64,000 bases of DNA from AC-38 sp033856025. GTDB taxonomy: Bacteria > Actinomycetota > Thermoleophilia > Solirubrobacterales > Solirubrobacteraceae. Where the stretch lies: contig JAWVFQ010000020.1 of the NCBI GenBank assembly GCA_033856025.1, positions 1 through 64,000 of the forward strand. Direction: 5' to 3'. Under the pieces are notes generated by a model that was not told the origin of the DNA, did not search any database, and saw only the letters and a list, made by a program, of their open reading frames with translations. The stretch's first letter is position 1, and the number at the start of each line of letters is the position of its first letter. This document shows positions 23,273 through 31,519 of this stretch, one piece after another. The position numbers and the translations under genes are program-made.

Positions 23273-23645
23273 GGGCGGCGACCCGCTCGATGAGCTGGGC
23301 GAGCGGCTGCGCTCGGCCCAGGAGACGGCGGACCGCCTGGTGCGCGAGGCCACCGAGGCCGCGCGGATGGCCGGCGGCGACCCGGCCGGCGACCCGCGCC
23401 GCCCGCCCCCGCGCGGCTACGCCACCCCCGGGGACGGCGGCCGCTCGACGGCCGCGGACATCCAGGCGCTGGCCGCGCTGCTCGAGCTCGGCCGGACCAT
23501 GCTCCCGCCCGAGCTGCGCGCGCAGGTGGCCGAGCTGGTGCGCGAGATCCTGCTGCTCGTCCGGGCGCTCATCGACTGGTACCTGGAGCGCGTCGAGGCT
23601 CGCCGCAAGGCGCCGGTCGAGGTTCAGGACATCCCGATCTCGTGA
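23247..23645 (+). CDS. Small helical protein following the ArsA-like ATPase
   Basis: Function not recognised. The 132-residue protein has an N-terminal helix (DELGERLRSAQETADRLVREATEAARM), a Gly/Pro-rich disordered middle (about 45-72), and a long amphipathic C-terminal helix (about 75-118: LAALLELGRTMLPPELRAQVAELVREILLLVRALIDW, described here by position and pattern) that looks suited to lie on a membrane or bind a partner. The ATG at 23247 lies inside the end of the ATPase gene (26-base overlap), and the stop overlaps the next start by four bases, so all three genes are made together. An accessory subunit of the ArsA-like ATPase is a reasonable guess from position only. Confidence 0.72.
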   Translation: MNTPHPPAEGGDPLDELGERLRSAQETADRLVREATEAARMAGGDPAGDPRRPPPRGYATPGDGGRSTAADIQALAALLELGRTMLPPELRAQVAELVREILLLVRALIDWYLERVEARRKAPVEVQDIPIS

Positions 23646-24418
23646 CCTTCCTCCGCCGGCTGCGCGACGCCTGGCGCGCCCTGCCCGCGGAACACCGGCT
23701 GTGCGGCGTGGCCGCGCTCGTCCTGCTCGCGACGATGCTGCTGCCCTGGTACTCCAAGAGCCGCGGCGTGCCGCTCGGACGCCGTGTCGAGCTGGTCCGC
23801 GACCACCAGAGCGCGCTCACGGCGTTCTCGTGGGTCGAGGCGGCCGTCCTGCTGATCGCGCTGGGCGTCCTGGCCCTTCTCCTGGCCCGCGGGGAGCGAC
23901 GCGCCTTCCACCTGCCCGGCGGCGACGGCGCCGTCATCACCGGCGCGGGCGTCTGGGCGGCGCTGCTCATCGTGTGGCGCTTCTTCGACAAGCCCGGACT
24001 CAACGGTGGCATCTCGGTGGGCCTGAGCTGGGGGATCTTCTTCGCGCTGGCCGCCGCTATCGGCCTGGCCGCCGCGGGCAACCGGCTGCGGGCCGCCGGC
24101 CGGCCCGAGCCACCGCTCGACACGGCCCGCCCACCGCGCGCGGACGCCGCGGCGAACGAGCCGATCGAGTTCCGGATCCCCGAGGACCGGCCGCACCTGG
24201 AGGAGACCCGCGCGCTGGGCTCCGAGCGCCCGCACCTCGACGAGACCCGCGTGATGCCCGACCGCGCGCCCCTCAGCCGCGAGGCGGCCACGCAGGACAC
24301 GGCGGAGTTCCGCGCGGCGCAGGCCGGCGACGAGGCCGAAGGACCGACCGAGCGGCTCCCGCCCGAGGACGAGACGAAGCCGCTCCCGCCCGACGATCAG
24401 TCCTCGAACAGCGCGTAG
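23642..24418 (+). CDS. Four-span membrane protein with repetitive Thr-containing tail
   Basis: Function not recognised. The 258-residue protein has four likely membrane helices: about 21-38 (CGVAALVLLATMLLPWY), 62-82, 97-112 and 124-144. The remaining 110 residues are soluble and disordered, with a near-duplicate motif RPHLEETRALGSE and RPHLDETRVMPD, then TQDTAEFR and TERLPPEDETKPLPPDD. Such acidic ET(R/K) repeats could be phosphothreonine docking sites for an FHA-domain partner, as in actinobacterial kinase substrates; this is inference. GTG at 23642 overlaps the previous stop (GTGA). Its 3' end overlaps the convergent acyl-CoA dehydrogenase gene by 22 bases. Confidence 0.7.
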   Translation: MTFLRRLRDAWRALPAEHRLCGVAALVLLATMLLPWYSKSRGVPLGRRVELVRDHQSALTAFSWVEAAVLLIALGVLALLLARGERRAFHLPGGDGAVITGAGVWAALLIVWRFFDKPGLNGGISVGLSWGIFFALAAAIGLAAAGNRLRAAGRPEPPLDTARPPRADAAANEPIEFRIPEDRPHLEETRALGSERPHLDETRVMPDRAPLSREAATQDTAEFRAAQAGDEAEGPTERLPPEDETKPLPPDDQSSNSA

Positions 24419-26127
24419 CCGTACTCGCCGCGCTTGTAGGCCAGGCGGGCGATGGAGTGCATCCGCTCGTCGTCGTTGCCCTCGACCTTGTCCAGCTCGA
24501 GCATGACCCGGCGGGCGGCGCGGGTGCAGAACGTCTCGGCGATGAAGCGCTCCTGGCCCGAGGCCTCGACCCCCTGGTCCTCGAAGATCGCGGTGACGCG
24601 TGACAGCACCGCGATCTGAGCGTAGATGTCGGCCGCCGCGTCGGCGATGCGCTTGTGGGTCATGCCCTGGTCGACGATCGCCTTGCCGTGCTTGCGCAGG
24701 ACCGTCTCCCCCACGGAGCGCAGCCGCTTGACCTGGTCGGCCAGCGGATCGGCCAGGCCGGACAGCGACTCGTGGGCCAGCGTTACGCGATCCGGGCGCA
24801 CCTCGCGCTTCAGGCGCCCGCCCAGGTAGCCCGCCCAGGCGCCCATCGCGCCCAGCGGATCGCCCAGGTCGGCGTCGGCGAGCACCTTGAGCTCCTCGCC
24901 CAGCGGCTTGAGGAGCGACAGCGCGACGAAGGAGCGCATCACGTCGTTGGCGCCCTCGAAGATCGGGAAGATCCGGATGTCGCGCATGATCAGCTCGTAG
25001 GGCTCGGTCTTCAGGTAGCCGGCGCCGCCCTTGAGCTGCATGGCGCGGTTGGCCTGGTACCAGGCGAACTCGGTGCCGGTGACCTTCGCCATGGCGGACT
25101 CGACCGAGTAGTCGTCGATCCCCGCGTCGATCAGACCGGTGGTCATGTAGGCCATCGACTCCAGGCCGAACAGATAGGAGACCATCCAGCCGATCTTGTC
25201 CTCGACCATGTCGAAGTCGGCCAGCGGGCGGCCGAACTGGCGGCGCGTGTTGACGTGGTCTATCGACAGGTCGATGAGGTGCTTGGCCAGGCCGACCGAG
25301 CCGGTGCCCAGTCCGATGCGCCCGTTGTTGAGGACCTCCATGGCGATCCGGAAGCCCTGGCCCGGCTCGCCCAGGACGTTCTCCGGCGGCACGCGGACGT
25401 CGTGGAAGTACAGCGGCGTCAGGTTGTTTCCCCGGAGCCCCATCGTCTCGTAGGGCTCGCCCGACTCCAGGCCCTCCATCCCGCGCTCGAGGATCAGCGC
25501 GATGTGGGTCTCCCTGCCGTCGATCTCGGCGCGGGCGAAGGTGGTGAACACGTCGCCGCGCCCGCCGTTGCCGATGAAGCGCTTCTCGCCGTTGAGCAGC
25601 CAGGACCCGTCGGCCTGCCTCACCGCGCGCGACTGGATGTTGTAGGCGTCCGAGCCCGCCTCCGGCTCGGTCAGGGCGAACCCCGCGAGCTTGCGCCCGC
25701 GGGCCAGATCGGGCAGGAAGCGCGCCTTCTGATCGTCGGTGCCGTACAGGGCGATCCCCTTGAACCCGATCGACTGGTGGACGCCCAGTCCGATGGTCAG
25801 CGAGCCGCTGACCTGGCCCACCGCCTCGAACACGCGGGCGTAGCCGGTCTGCGAGAGGCCCTGGCCGCCGTACTCCTCGGGCACGTAGAGCCCGGTGATC
25901 CCGATGTCCCCCAGGTCGCGGTAGACCTGGTCGTCGATCCAGCCCGCCTCGTCGATCGCCCGCGCGTCGATGTTCGCGTCGGCGTACTCGCGGAAGGCGG
26001 AGATGAGGCCGCGGACCTTCTCCGCCTCGGCCGCATCGGACATGGGATAGGGGAAGACGAGCTCCTCGTGGATCTCCCCCAGCATCAGGGCCTTGCTGAA
26101 GCTGGTGACGTCGGCGGGGTCGGTCAC
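24397..26127 (-). CDS. Acyl-CoA dehydrogenase, long/very-long-chain (VLCAD-like)
   Basis: FAD-dependent acyl-CoA dehydrogenase of 576 residues, about 180 longer than the medium-chain type; the extra C-terminal helical region (about 405-576) is characteristic of VLCAD/ACAD9-like enzymes that act on long chains at the membrane. Visible elements are the N-terminal helical domain, ALTEPEAGSDAYNIQ at the flavin, a QFGRPLADFDMVEDKIG helix, KGGAGYLKTEPYELIMRD, and the catalytic-base region IFPIFEGANDVMRS with Glu at about 391. Start is GTG at 26127, overlapping the stop of the small membrane protein gene by four bases. The 3' end overlaps the convergent gene ending at 24418. Confidence 0.93.
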   Translation of the reverse strand: MTDPADVTSFSKALMLGEIHEELVFPYPMSDAAEAEKVRGLISAFREYADANIDARAIDEAGWIDDQVYRDLGDIGITGLYVPEEYGGQGLSQTGYARVFEAVGQVSGSLTIGLGVHQSIGFKGIALYGTDDQKARFLPDLARGRKLAGFALTEPEAGSDAYNIQSRAVRQADGSWLLNGEKRFIGNGGRGDVFTTFARAEIDGRETHIALILERGMEGLESGEPYETMGLRGNNLTPLYFHDVRVPPENVLGEPGQGFRIAMEVLNNGRIGLGTGSVGLAKHLIDLSIDHVNTRRQFGRPLADFDMVEDKIGWMVSYLFGLESMAYMTTGLIDAGIDDYSVESAMAKVTGTEFAWYQANRAMQLKGGAGYLKTEPYELIMRDIRIFPIFEGANDVMRSFVALSLLKPLGEELKVLADADLGDPLGAMGAWAGYLGGRLKREVRPDRVTLAHESLSGLADPLADQVKRLRSVGETVLRKHGKAIVDQGMTHKRIADAAADIYAQIAVLSRVTAIFEDQGVEASGQERFIAETFCTRAARRVMLELDKVEGNDDERMHSIARLAYKRGEYGYALFED

Positions 26128-26339
26128 GACTTGGAGAGGTAGAAGCCGAGCGGGAGCAGGAAGGTGCCCAGGAAGACCGCCGCGACGCCGAGGACCACCA
26201 TCGTGCGCGAGCGGAAGATGTGGCCGAGGATCCCGATCGCCAGACCGGCGAGCATGAGGGTGACGTAGGGCTTGGGGTCGGTCCCGAACTCCGGGTGCGG
26301 GTCGGGCACCCAGTTGGCGAGCACGAGCGCCGGGCGCAT
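26124..26339 (-). CDS. Small two-span membrane protein
   Basis: Function not recognised. The 71-residue protein has two hydrophobic helices (about 27-42, VTLMLAGLAIGILGHI, and about 47-67, MVVLGVAAVFLGTFLLPLGFY) joined by a short basic turn (FRSRT), with a polar N-terminal head containing PDPHPEFGTDPKPY. It is translationally coupled (GTGA overlap) to the VLCAD-like dehydrogenase downstream, which suggests a membrane anchor or accessory for that enzyme, on positional evidence only. ATG at 26339; a GATACT hexamer lies 9 nt upstream. Confidence 0.68.
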   Translation of the reverse strand: MRPALVLANWVPDPHPEFGTDPKPYVTLMLAGLAIGILGHIFRSRTMVVLGVAAVFLGTFLLPLGFYLSKS

Positions 26340-26441
26340 TGGCGCGGGAGTATCCCCGACTGCTCATGCGACCGCGAAGCCATGGCGCGGTCAAACGTTG
26401 AGCGTCACGCCGCCTGGCGCCCGTGCGTTGGAAATTCGACG

Positions 26442-27272
26442 ATGCGCAGCGAGACGCCAAACGACAGCGCCTTCGTTCGGGCGGGACGGTGGGTGGACAC
26501 CGCCCTTTCGAGGATCGCGAACGTTCTTGCCATCCTGGCGGCGCTCGGCGTAGCGTCGGCTGGGTCAGGCGCCGTGCTGGGCGTTTCGCCCCTCTTGCTC
26601 GCGGGAATCGCCGTCGCGGGGCCGGCGCTGGCCCTCGTGGCGATCCGGAGTGCTCTCTCAGCGGTCCGCCGTCATCGCCGCCGCCGCCGCCAGCACAGTT
26701 ACTCCATCCTGTCCAAGGACCTGGTCTATCAGTACGCACCGGGCGCAGCTTCCATGGTGCAAACGAAGCGGTTCCGGATCAGGGCGAATCACGACGGGGT
26801 CCAGCAGTTCGAAGACCGCTATAGATGGAGCGGCTCCGGCCACGCCGAGATCAGGTTGCTGACGCCAGGACAGGACCGCGGCGGCAGGCTGGATGGGCCA
26901 CGGACAGCCGGCCAGCACCGTGACGTCCAGGAGGACATGTGGTGCAGGTACGAGGTCGAATGGACGCCAAGCCTCAAGAAAGGCGACGAGCTGGACATCG
27001 AAGTCCGGTGGGACCTCGACAACTCGGTCGGCGACGCGCGCGACTTCTACTCAACCACCGTCGACGTTCCTACGAAGGCCCTCTCCATGGAGGTCAGGCT
27101 TCCGCCGGACCTGGCCGCAGATTGGATTCTGAAGTTGACTTACGAGTACTTCACAGCGACGGAACCTGTGGAGGAAGAGTTGGAGCGCCCAGGAAACGCG
27201 ACCACGCTGACGTGGCGTATTGGCAAGCCGCGATTGGGCCACCGCTATGTCATCCGGTGGGGCCGGGACTGA
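26442..27272 (+). CDS. Two-span membrane protein with C-terminal beta-sandwich, unknown
   Basis: Not recognised. The 276-residue protein has two adjacent membrane helices (about 24-44 and 48-70), a very basic turn (RRHRRRRRQ at about 77-85), and a soluble beta-rich C-terminal domain of about 190 residues. Strand-like alternation is clear (MWCRYEVEWTPS, DELDIEVRWDLDNS, LSMEVRLPPDL, ILKLTYEYFTAT, TTLTWRIGKP, RYVIRWGRD). The layout is like membrane-tethered sensor or effector proteins of counter-invader systems, but no named family could be assigned. Base composition is clearly less GC-rich than the neighbours, a sign of possible transfer. The stop codon is one base from the deformylase GTG, so the two form a unit. 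ATG 26442 was chosen as the nearest ATG before the first helix. Confidence 0.66.
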   Translation: MRSETPNDSAFVRAGRWVDTALSRIANVLAILAALGVASAGSGAVLGVSPLLLAGIAVAGPALALVAIRSALSAVRRHRRRRRQHSYSILSKDLVYQYAPGAASMVQTKRFRIRANHDGVQQFEDRYRWSGSGHAEIRLLTPGQDRGGRLDGPRTAGQHRDVQEDMWCRYEVEWTPSLKKGDELDIEVRWDLDNSVGDARDFYSTTVDVPTKALSMEVRLPPDLAADWILKLTYEYFTATEPVEEELERPGNATTLTWRIGKPRLGHRYVIRWGRD

Positions 27273-27273
27273 C

Positions 27274-27849
27274 GTGGCGATCCTTCCGATCAGTTCCGTG
27301 CGCCCAGACGCAACCGTGGAGCTCAACTACTCCGCTCTGCGGCAGCGCAGCGCGGAGGTACCCGAGACGCTCGATCGCTCAATCCTGAAGCGAATCGCGT
27401 TCGATCTGCTGGAGACTCTGTATTCGACTCCGAGCGGCGTCGGCCTCGCCGCCCCACAGATCGGTCTACTGCTACGAATCGTCATCACGGATCTCGGGAA
27501 CCCGGCCCGTGCAGTCGATCCGCACGTGCTGGTGAACCCAGTAGTGGTTGCGCGCTCAGCGGAAACGCAAGACGGCTTTGAGTCGTGCCTGAGCATCCCG
27601 CTCTTCCGTGGTCGTGTGCAGCGAGCCGAGGAAATCCGTGTTTCAGCTTTGAACCACAGACTTGAGCCAATCGAGTTTGAAGCACGGGGGTTCGAGGCTC
27701 GTCTCATCGAACACGAAGTGGACCACCTCGAGGGTGTGCTTTATCCGGACCGAATGGAAGCCGATGAAGTTCTAGAGGAGCTTCCCGTGCCAGCGCAGTT
27801 GGCGGCCGACGCGGAGGAAGTGCTTTACGAGCATCCGAGGGCTGGGTAA
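27274..27849 (+). CDS. Peptide deformylase-like protein, atypical
   Basis: Metal-dependent amidase related to peptide deformylase, which removes formyl groups from new N termini. The 191-residue product keeps motif 1 GVGLAAPQIG and motif 3 IEHEVDHLEG with the two metal-binding His and catalytic Glu; motif 2 reads ESCLS instead of the usual EGCLS, keeping the metal-binding Cys. It sits in a lower-GC islet (for example 33 of 60 bases are G or C at 27661-27720) and is coupled to a membrane protein of unknown function, not to fmt as housekeeping def genes often are. It may therefore be a second, specialised deformylase. GTG 27274 is the likely start; ATG 27247 would also work and overlap the previous gene. 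Confidence 0.85.
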   Translation: MAILPISSVRPDATVELNYSALRQRSAEVPETLDRSILKRIAFDLLETLYSTPSGVGLAAPQIGLLLRIVITDLGNPARAVDPHVLVNPVVVARSAETQDGFESCLSIPLFRGRVQRAEEIRVSALNHRLEPIEFEARGFEARLIEHEVDHLEGVLYPDRMEADEVLEELPVPAQLAADAEEVLYEHPRAG

Positions 27850-27898
27850 AGTGGAGCTGGTTGGTATGGAGGATTAGCGCCTAGATCGAACCGCCGTC

Positions 27899-27925
27899 GC
27901 TGTCTGATCGAGCAGATCAGACAGC
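27899..27925. terminator. Hairpin between deformylase-like and DUF4396 genes
   Basis: GCTGTCTGATC-GAGCA-GATCAGACAGC: an 11-bp perfect stem and 5-base loop. It lies between the convergent genes and includes the stop codon of the DUF4396 gene. No clear T-tract; could act in both directions. Confidence 0.65.
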
Positions 27926-28495
27926 GCTGAAGAAGACCACGGCGGCGCCGAAGACGAACATCGCCGCGACCACCGCGACGACGCGGCCGAAGGTCCACGG
28001 GCCCATGTCGTGGCCGGCGTGACCGGCGGGGTCGTCGGGCCCGGCGTGGTCGGCGGGGCCGTGGTGCGCGTGGACGACGGCGTGGCCCTTCCCGCGGACG
28101 ATCAGCGCGCGGTTGACCGGCCACGCCGCGGCGAAGGCGATGGCCAGCGACAGCGCCAGGCTGCCCCAGAAGAGCAGGTCGCCCAGGCCGGCGTCCAGGG
28201 CGCCGGGCACGACGAGGACGATGGCGTTGTCCACGATCTCCATCACCGTGATCGAGAACGTGTCGGCGGCCAGCGCGACGGGAAGCACGGCGGCCAGCGC
28301 CATCCCCGAGGTCAGCAGCGGCAGCGAGGTGAGCGAGTAGCCGAAGACGAAGGCCAGCGCGATGGCCAGCAGGATCGTTCCCAGGTTCCCCCAGCCCAGG
28401 GCGGTGCCGATCACCATTCCGGCGATCTCGCCCAGCGCGCAGCCGGTGAGGCAGTGCCCGGTGGCGGTGGTGGCCAGCCGGTCGAGAGGGCTCAT
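27917..28495 (-). CDS. DUF4396 membrane protein with His-rich loop
   Basis: Predicted five-span membrane protein of the DUF4396 family, 192 residues; function not established. Hydrophobic helices lie at about 20-35, 38-55, 58-80, 82-115 and the C terminus (about 172-190). Between the fourth and last helix is a His-rich loop (HAVVHAHHGPADH and AGHAGHDMGP, nine His and a Met within about 30 residues), a likely metal-binding segment. Helix 1 contains GHCLTGCALGE with two Cys, also possible ligands. ATG at 28495 has a TATAGT hexamer 9 nt upstream, overlapped by a CsoR-type palindrome, so copper-responsive expression is likely. DUF4396 genes are often seen with copper genes; here no CopA or CsoR gene is adjacent. 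Confidence 0.85.
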   Translation of the reverse strand: MSPLDRLATTATGHCLTGCALGEIAGMVIGTALGWGNLGTILLAIALAFVFGYSLTSLPLLTSGMALAAVLPVALAADTFSITVMEIVDNAIVLVVPGALDAGLGDLLFWGSLALSLAIAFAAAWPVNRALIVRGKGHAVVHAHHGPADHAGPDDPAGHAGHDMGPWTFGRVVAVVAAMFVFGAAVVFFSAV

Positions 28496-28504
28496 CGTGC
28501 GCTC

Positions 28505-28510
28505 ACTATA
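28505..28510 (-). promoter_or_regulatory. -10 hexamer of the DUF4396 gene
   Basis: TATAGT on the minus strand, 9 nt before the ATG at 28495; its upstream part is shared with the CsoR-type operator, so repressor binding would block RNA polymerase. Confidence 0.55.
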
Positions 28511-28524
28511 CCCCCAGGGGGTAT
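28508..28524. promoter_or_regulatory. CsoR-type (copper-sensor) operator
   Basis: ATACCCCC-A-GGGGGTAT, a 17-bp palindrome matching the TACCCC/GGGGTA form of operators used by CsoR/RcnR-family copper sensors. It covers the DUF4396 promoter and lies 34 bp before the divergent MoxR-like gene. Confidence 0.78.
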
Positions 28525-28557
28525 CAGGTGGCATCCAAGCTGGCACAATGCGCCGTC

Positions 28558-29451
28558 ATGCCGGTCGAGCCCGCATCCGTCGCCGAGGTCGCCGAGGGCC
28601 TGCGGGGCACCGGCTACCTCCCGGGGGAGTCGACCGCGCTGGTCTCCTTCCTGGCCGCCAAGCTCGGCAAGCCCGTGCTGGTCGAGGGGCCGGCGGGCGT
28701 CGGGAAGACCGAGCTGGCCAAGGCGCTCTCGCGCTACCTCGAGCGCCGCCTCGTGCGCCTGCAGTGCTACGAGGGCCTGGACGAGGCCAAGGCGCTGTAC
28801 GAGTGGAACTACCGCAAGCAGCTGCTGCGCATCCAAACCGAGCAGGCGGGCGCGGGCTGGGACGCCGTCCAGGACGACATCTTCTCCGCCGACTTCCTGC
28901 TCCAGCGCCCGCTGATGGAGGCGATCGCCTCCGAGGACCCGGTCGTCCTGCTGATCGACGAGATCGACAAGACCGACCAGGAGTTCGAGGCGATGCTGCT
29001 CGAGCTGCTCTCGGACTTCCAGATCTCCATCCCCGAGCTGGGCCGCATCGACGCGCGCACCCAGCCGGTCGTGATCCTCACGTCCAACAACTCGCGTGAG
29101 CTGACCGAGGCCCTGAAGCGCCGCTGCCTGTACCTGTGGCTGGACTACCCCGAGCTCGATCTCGAGCTGGAGATCGTGCGGCTGCACTCCCCCGAGCTCG
29201 ACGAGACGGTGGCGCGCAAGCTTGTCGAGGTGATCCACCAGATCCGCGCGCTGGACCTCAAGAAGCCGCCCTCGATCGCCGAGTCGATCGACTGGGCCCG
29301 GGCCCTGCTGCTGCTGGGAGCGCGCGACATCGACGCCGACACCTTCCGCGAGACGATGAGCATCATCGTCAAGCACCGGACCGACCTGGACACGGTCGCC
29401 GAGCGCATCGGCGTGAAGCTGGGCGGGCTGGCCGATGTCGGACACGCCTGA
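28558..29451 (+). CDS. MoxR-family AAA+ ATPase (CoxD-like)
   Basis: Cytoplasmic AAA+ ATPase of 297 residues that, with a von Willebrand factor A partner, usually helps mature or insert metal cofactors; CoxD/CoxE of CO dehydrogenase are the named examples. Walker A is GPAGVGKTE (44-52), Walker B VVLLIDEIDK (about 130-139), sensor 1 ILTSNNSRELTE, and an arginine finger region ALKRRCLYLW follows, as in MoxR proteins. ATG at 28558 has a weak CACAAT box 8 nt upstream. The next gene overlaps by 17 bases and encodes the vWA partner. No CO dehydrogenase genes are nearby, so the client is unknown. Confidence 0.9.
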   Translation: MPVEPASVAEVAEGLRGTGYLPGESTALVSFLAAKLGKPVLVEGPAGVGKTELAKALSRYLERRLVRLQCYEGLDEAKALYEWNYRKQLLRIQTEQAGAGWDAVQDDIFSADFLLQRPLMEAIASEDPVVLLIDEIDKTDQEFEAMLLELLSDFQISIPELGRIDARTQPVVILTSNNSRELTEALKRRCLYLWLDYPELDLELEIVRLHSPELDETVARKLVEVIHQIRALDLKKPPSIAESIDWARALLLLGARDIDADTFRETMSIIVKHRTDLDTVAERIGVKLGGLADVGHA

Positions 29452-30814
29452 CTTCGCCGGGCAGCTCCTGCGCTTCGCCGAGGAGCTGCGCGACGAAGGG
29501 CTGGCCGTGGGCACGTCGGAGCTGCTGGACAGCTTCGCCGCGCTGGAGGAGGTGTCGTGGACGTCGCGCGAGGACATGCGCGAGGCGCTGGCCACCACGC
29601 TGGCCAAGTCCCAGGAGGACCGCCGGGTGTTCGACCTGCTGTTCGAGCGCTTCTTCTTCCGCGCCGCCGAGGCCGAGGCGCTCGACCACGACGTCCGCGA
29701 GGACGGCGGCATCGATCCCAACGGCGCCCAGCTCATCGACATGGACGCCCTGCGCGCGCAGATCGCCGCCGCCGTCCGCGAGGGCAACGAGGGCGCCATG
29801 CGCGACCTGGCCCGGATGGCCATCGCGGCCTTCGGTCGCCAGGGCGAGGGCTCCGGCGTCATCGGGGTGGACGTCCAGCGCATCCGCCGCGCGCTGGGCC
29901 TGCGCGCCGAGCCCCAGACCGACCTGCCGCCCGACGACCCGCGCAGCGAGGGCCTGCCGCGGGAGAACATCCGCGAGTTCGAGGCCCACCTGCGCCGCGA
30001 GCTGGAGCGGGCGACGATCGAGCGCACCCGCAAGCTCCCGCCGTCGCGGCCGCTGAACGAGCTCGACCGCGCGCTGCCCTCCGGGCCGCTGGCCGACCTG
30101 GCCCAGGTCCACCGGATCGTGACGCAGCTCAAGCGCCGCCTGGCCACGCAGGGCCACGAGCAGCGCGGGCGCAAGCGCCACGCCCATGTCGACGTGCGGC
30201 GGACGATGCGCGCGTCGCTGCAGACCGGCGGCGTCCCGATCGTGATCAAGACGAAGCCGCGCCGGCCCCGGCGCCCGGAGATCCTCGTCCTGACCGACGT
30301 CTCGACCTCCGTGACCAGCGCCTCGGTCTTCTTCCTCTCCGTCCTGCACGCGCTGCACGACGCGTTTCGCAAGCTGCGCTCGTTCGTGTTCATCGAGCGG
30401 ATCTCCGAGGTCACCGACATCTTCGAGCGCGAGCGCAACTTCAAGGCGGTGTCCGAGAGGATCGGCCGCGACGCCGGCGTCGCCGACATCTCGGGCTACA
30501 CGGACTACGGGCGCGTGTGGGAGGAGTTCCTGGCGCTGATCGAGGACGACCTGCATCCGCGCGCCACGGTGATCGTCCTGGGCGACGCCCGGACCAACGG
30601 CCGCGAGCCCCGCGCCGACCTGTTCGCGCGGGTGGCCGAGAAGGCGGGCCGGACGTTCTGGCTGAACCCCGAGCCGCGCCTGTACTGGAACTACGGCGAC
30701 TCGGTCATCGCGGCCTACGAGCGCCACTGCGAGGCGTTCGAGTGCTGGACCACGTCCCAGCTCGAGGACTTCGTCAAGGCGCTCACGCGGCCGGTGCCCG
30801 GCGCGGCCCCCTAG
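29435..30814 (+). CDS. vWA-domain protein (CoxE-like)
   Basis: The 459-residue partner of the MoxR-like ATPase. The first 250 residues are helical and charged, as in CoxE-like/YehP-type proteins. The vWA domain occupies about 280-450, with a metal-ion-dependent adhesion site DVSTS (288-292), a Thr in the DISGYTDYGRVWEEF region, and Asp in VIVLGDARTNGREP; so the Mg2+ site appears intact. The family works as a substrate adaptor for the ATPase in metal cofactor assembly. ATG 29435 lies within the end of the ATPase gene. The following ABC gene begins three bases after the stop, so the operon likely continues into the importer genes. Confidence 0.88.
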   Translation: MSDTPDFAGQLLRFAEELRDEGLAVGTSELLDSFAALEEVSWTSREDMREALATTLAKSQEDRRVFDLLFERFFFRAAEAEALDHDVREDGGIDPNGAQLIDMDALRAQIAAAVREGNEGAMRDLARMAIAAFGRQGEGSGVIGVDVQRIRRALGLRAEPQTDLPPDDPRSEGLPRENIREFEAHLRRELERATIERTRKLPPSRPLNELDRALPSGPLADLAQVHRIVTQLKRRLATQGHEQRGRKRHAHVDVRRTMRASLQTGGVPIVIKTKPRRPRRPEILVLTDVSTSVTSASVFFLSVLHALHDAFRKLRSFVFIERISEVTDIFERERNFKAVSERIGRDAGVADISGYTDYGRVWEEFLALIEDDLHPRATVIVLGDARTNGREPRADLFARVAEKAGRTFWLNPEPRLYWNYGDSVIAAYERHCEAFECWTTSQLEDFVKALTRPVPGAAP

Positions 30815-30817
30815 CGG

Positions 30818-31519
30818 GTGGACGCGGTGGTCGTCGAGGCCGTGACGCGCGCGTACGGCGACGTCGTGGCGCTGCGCGACATGAGCCTGCGGGTGGACGG
30901 CGGCGAGGTCGTCGCGGTCGTCGGGCCGAGCGGGTGCGGGAAGTCGACGCTGCTCGAGCTCGTGTGCGGGCTCCAGCGCCCGGACGCCGGGCGGGTGGAC
31001 AGCGGGCCGGCCGTGTTGATGCCTCAGCGCGACCTGCTGCTGCCGTGGAGCAGCGCGCTGGACAACGCCGCCCTGCCGCTGCTGGTGCACGGGGTCTCGC
31101 GCGGCGCCGCGCGGGAGCGCGCGCGCCCGCTGTTCGCGCAGCTGGGGCTGGAGGGCTTCGAGGCGGCGCGTCCCGACGAGCTGTCGGGCGGGATGCGCCA
31201 GCGGGTGGCCTTCCTGCGCACGCTGCTGGCCGGCAAGCCCGTGCTGGCGCTCGACGAGCCGTTCGCCTCGCTGGACGCGCTCACGCGCTCGCAGATGCAG
31301 GAGTGGCTGGCCGAGGCCCTGGCGCGCGAGCCCCGCACGGTGCTGCTGGTCACCCACGACGTCGAGGAGGCGGTGGTCCTGGCCGACCGCGTCGTCGTAA
31401 TGTCGCCGCGGCCGGGACGGGCGGTCGGCGAGATCGAGGTCGGTCTCCCCCGGCCTCGCGTACGGACCGACCCCGCCGCCGTCTCGCTGCGCGAGCGGGC
31501 GCTGGAGATGCTGACGTGA
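30818..31519 (+). CDS. ABC transporter ATP-binding protein (nitrate/taurine/HMP type)
   Basis: ATPase subunit of an importer, 233 residues. Walker A GPSGCGKST (36-44), a Q-loop near MPQRDLLLPW, signature LSGGMRQRVAFLRTL, Walker B VLALDEPFASLD and the H-loop His in LLVTHDVEEAV are all present. The sequence falls with the SsuB/TauB/ThiZ group that energises importers using NMT1/THI5-like binding proteins. Start is GTG at 30818, three bases after the vWA gene. The stop overlaps the permease start by four bases, so ATPase, permease and binding protein are coupled. Confidence 0.92.
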   Translation: MDAVVVEAVTRAYGDVVALRDMSLRVDGGEVVAVVGPSGCGKSTLLELVCGLQRPDAGRVDSGPAVLMPQRDLLLPWSSALDNAALPLLVHGVSRGAARERARPLFAQLGLEGFEAARPDELSGGMRQRVAFLRTLLAGKPVLALDEPFASLDALTRSQMQEWLAEALAREPRTVLLVTHDVEEAVVLADRVVVMSPRPGRAVGEIEVGLPRPRVRTDPAAVSLRERALEMLT

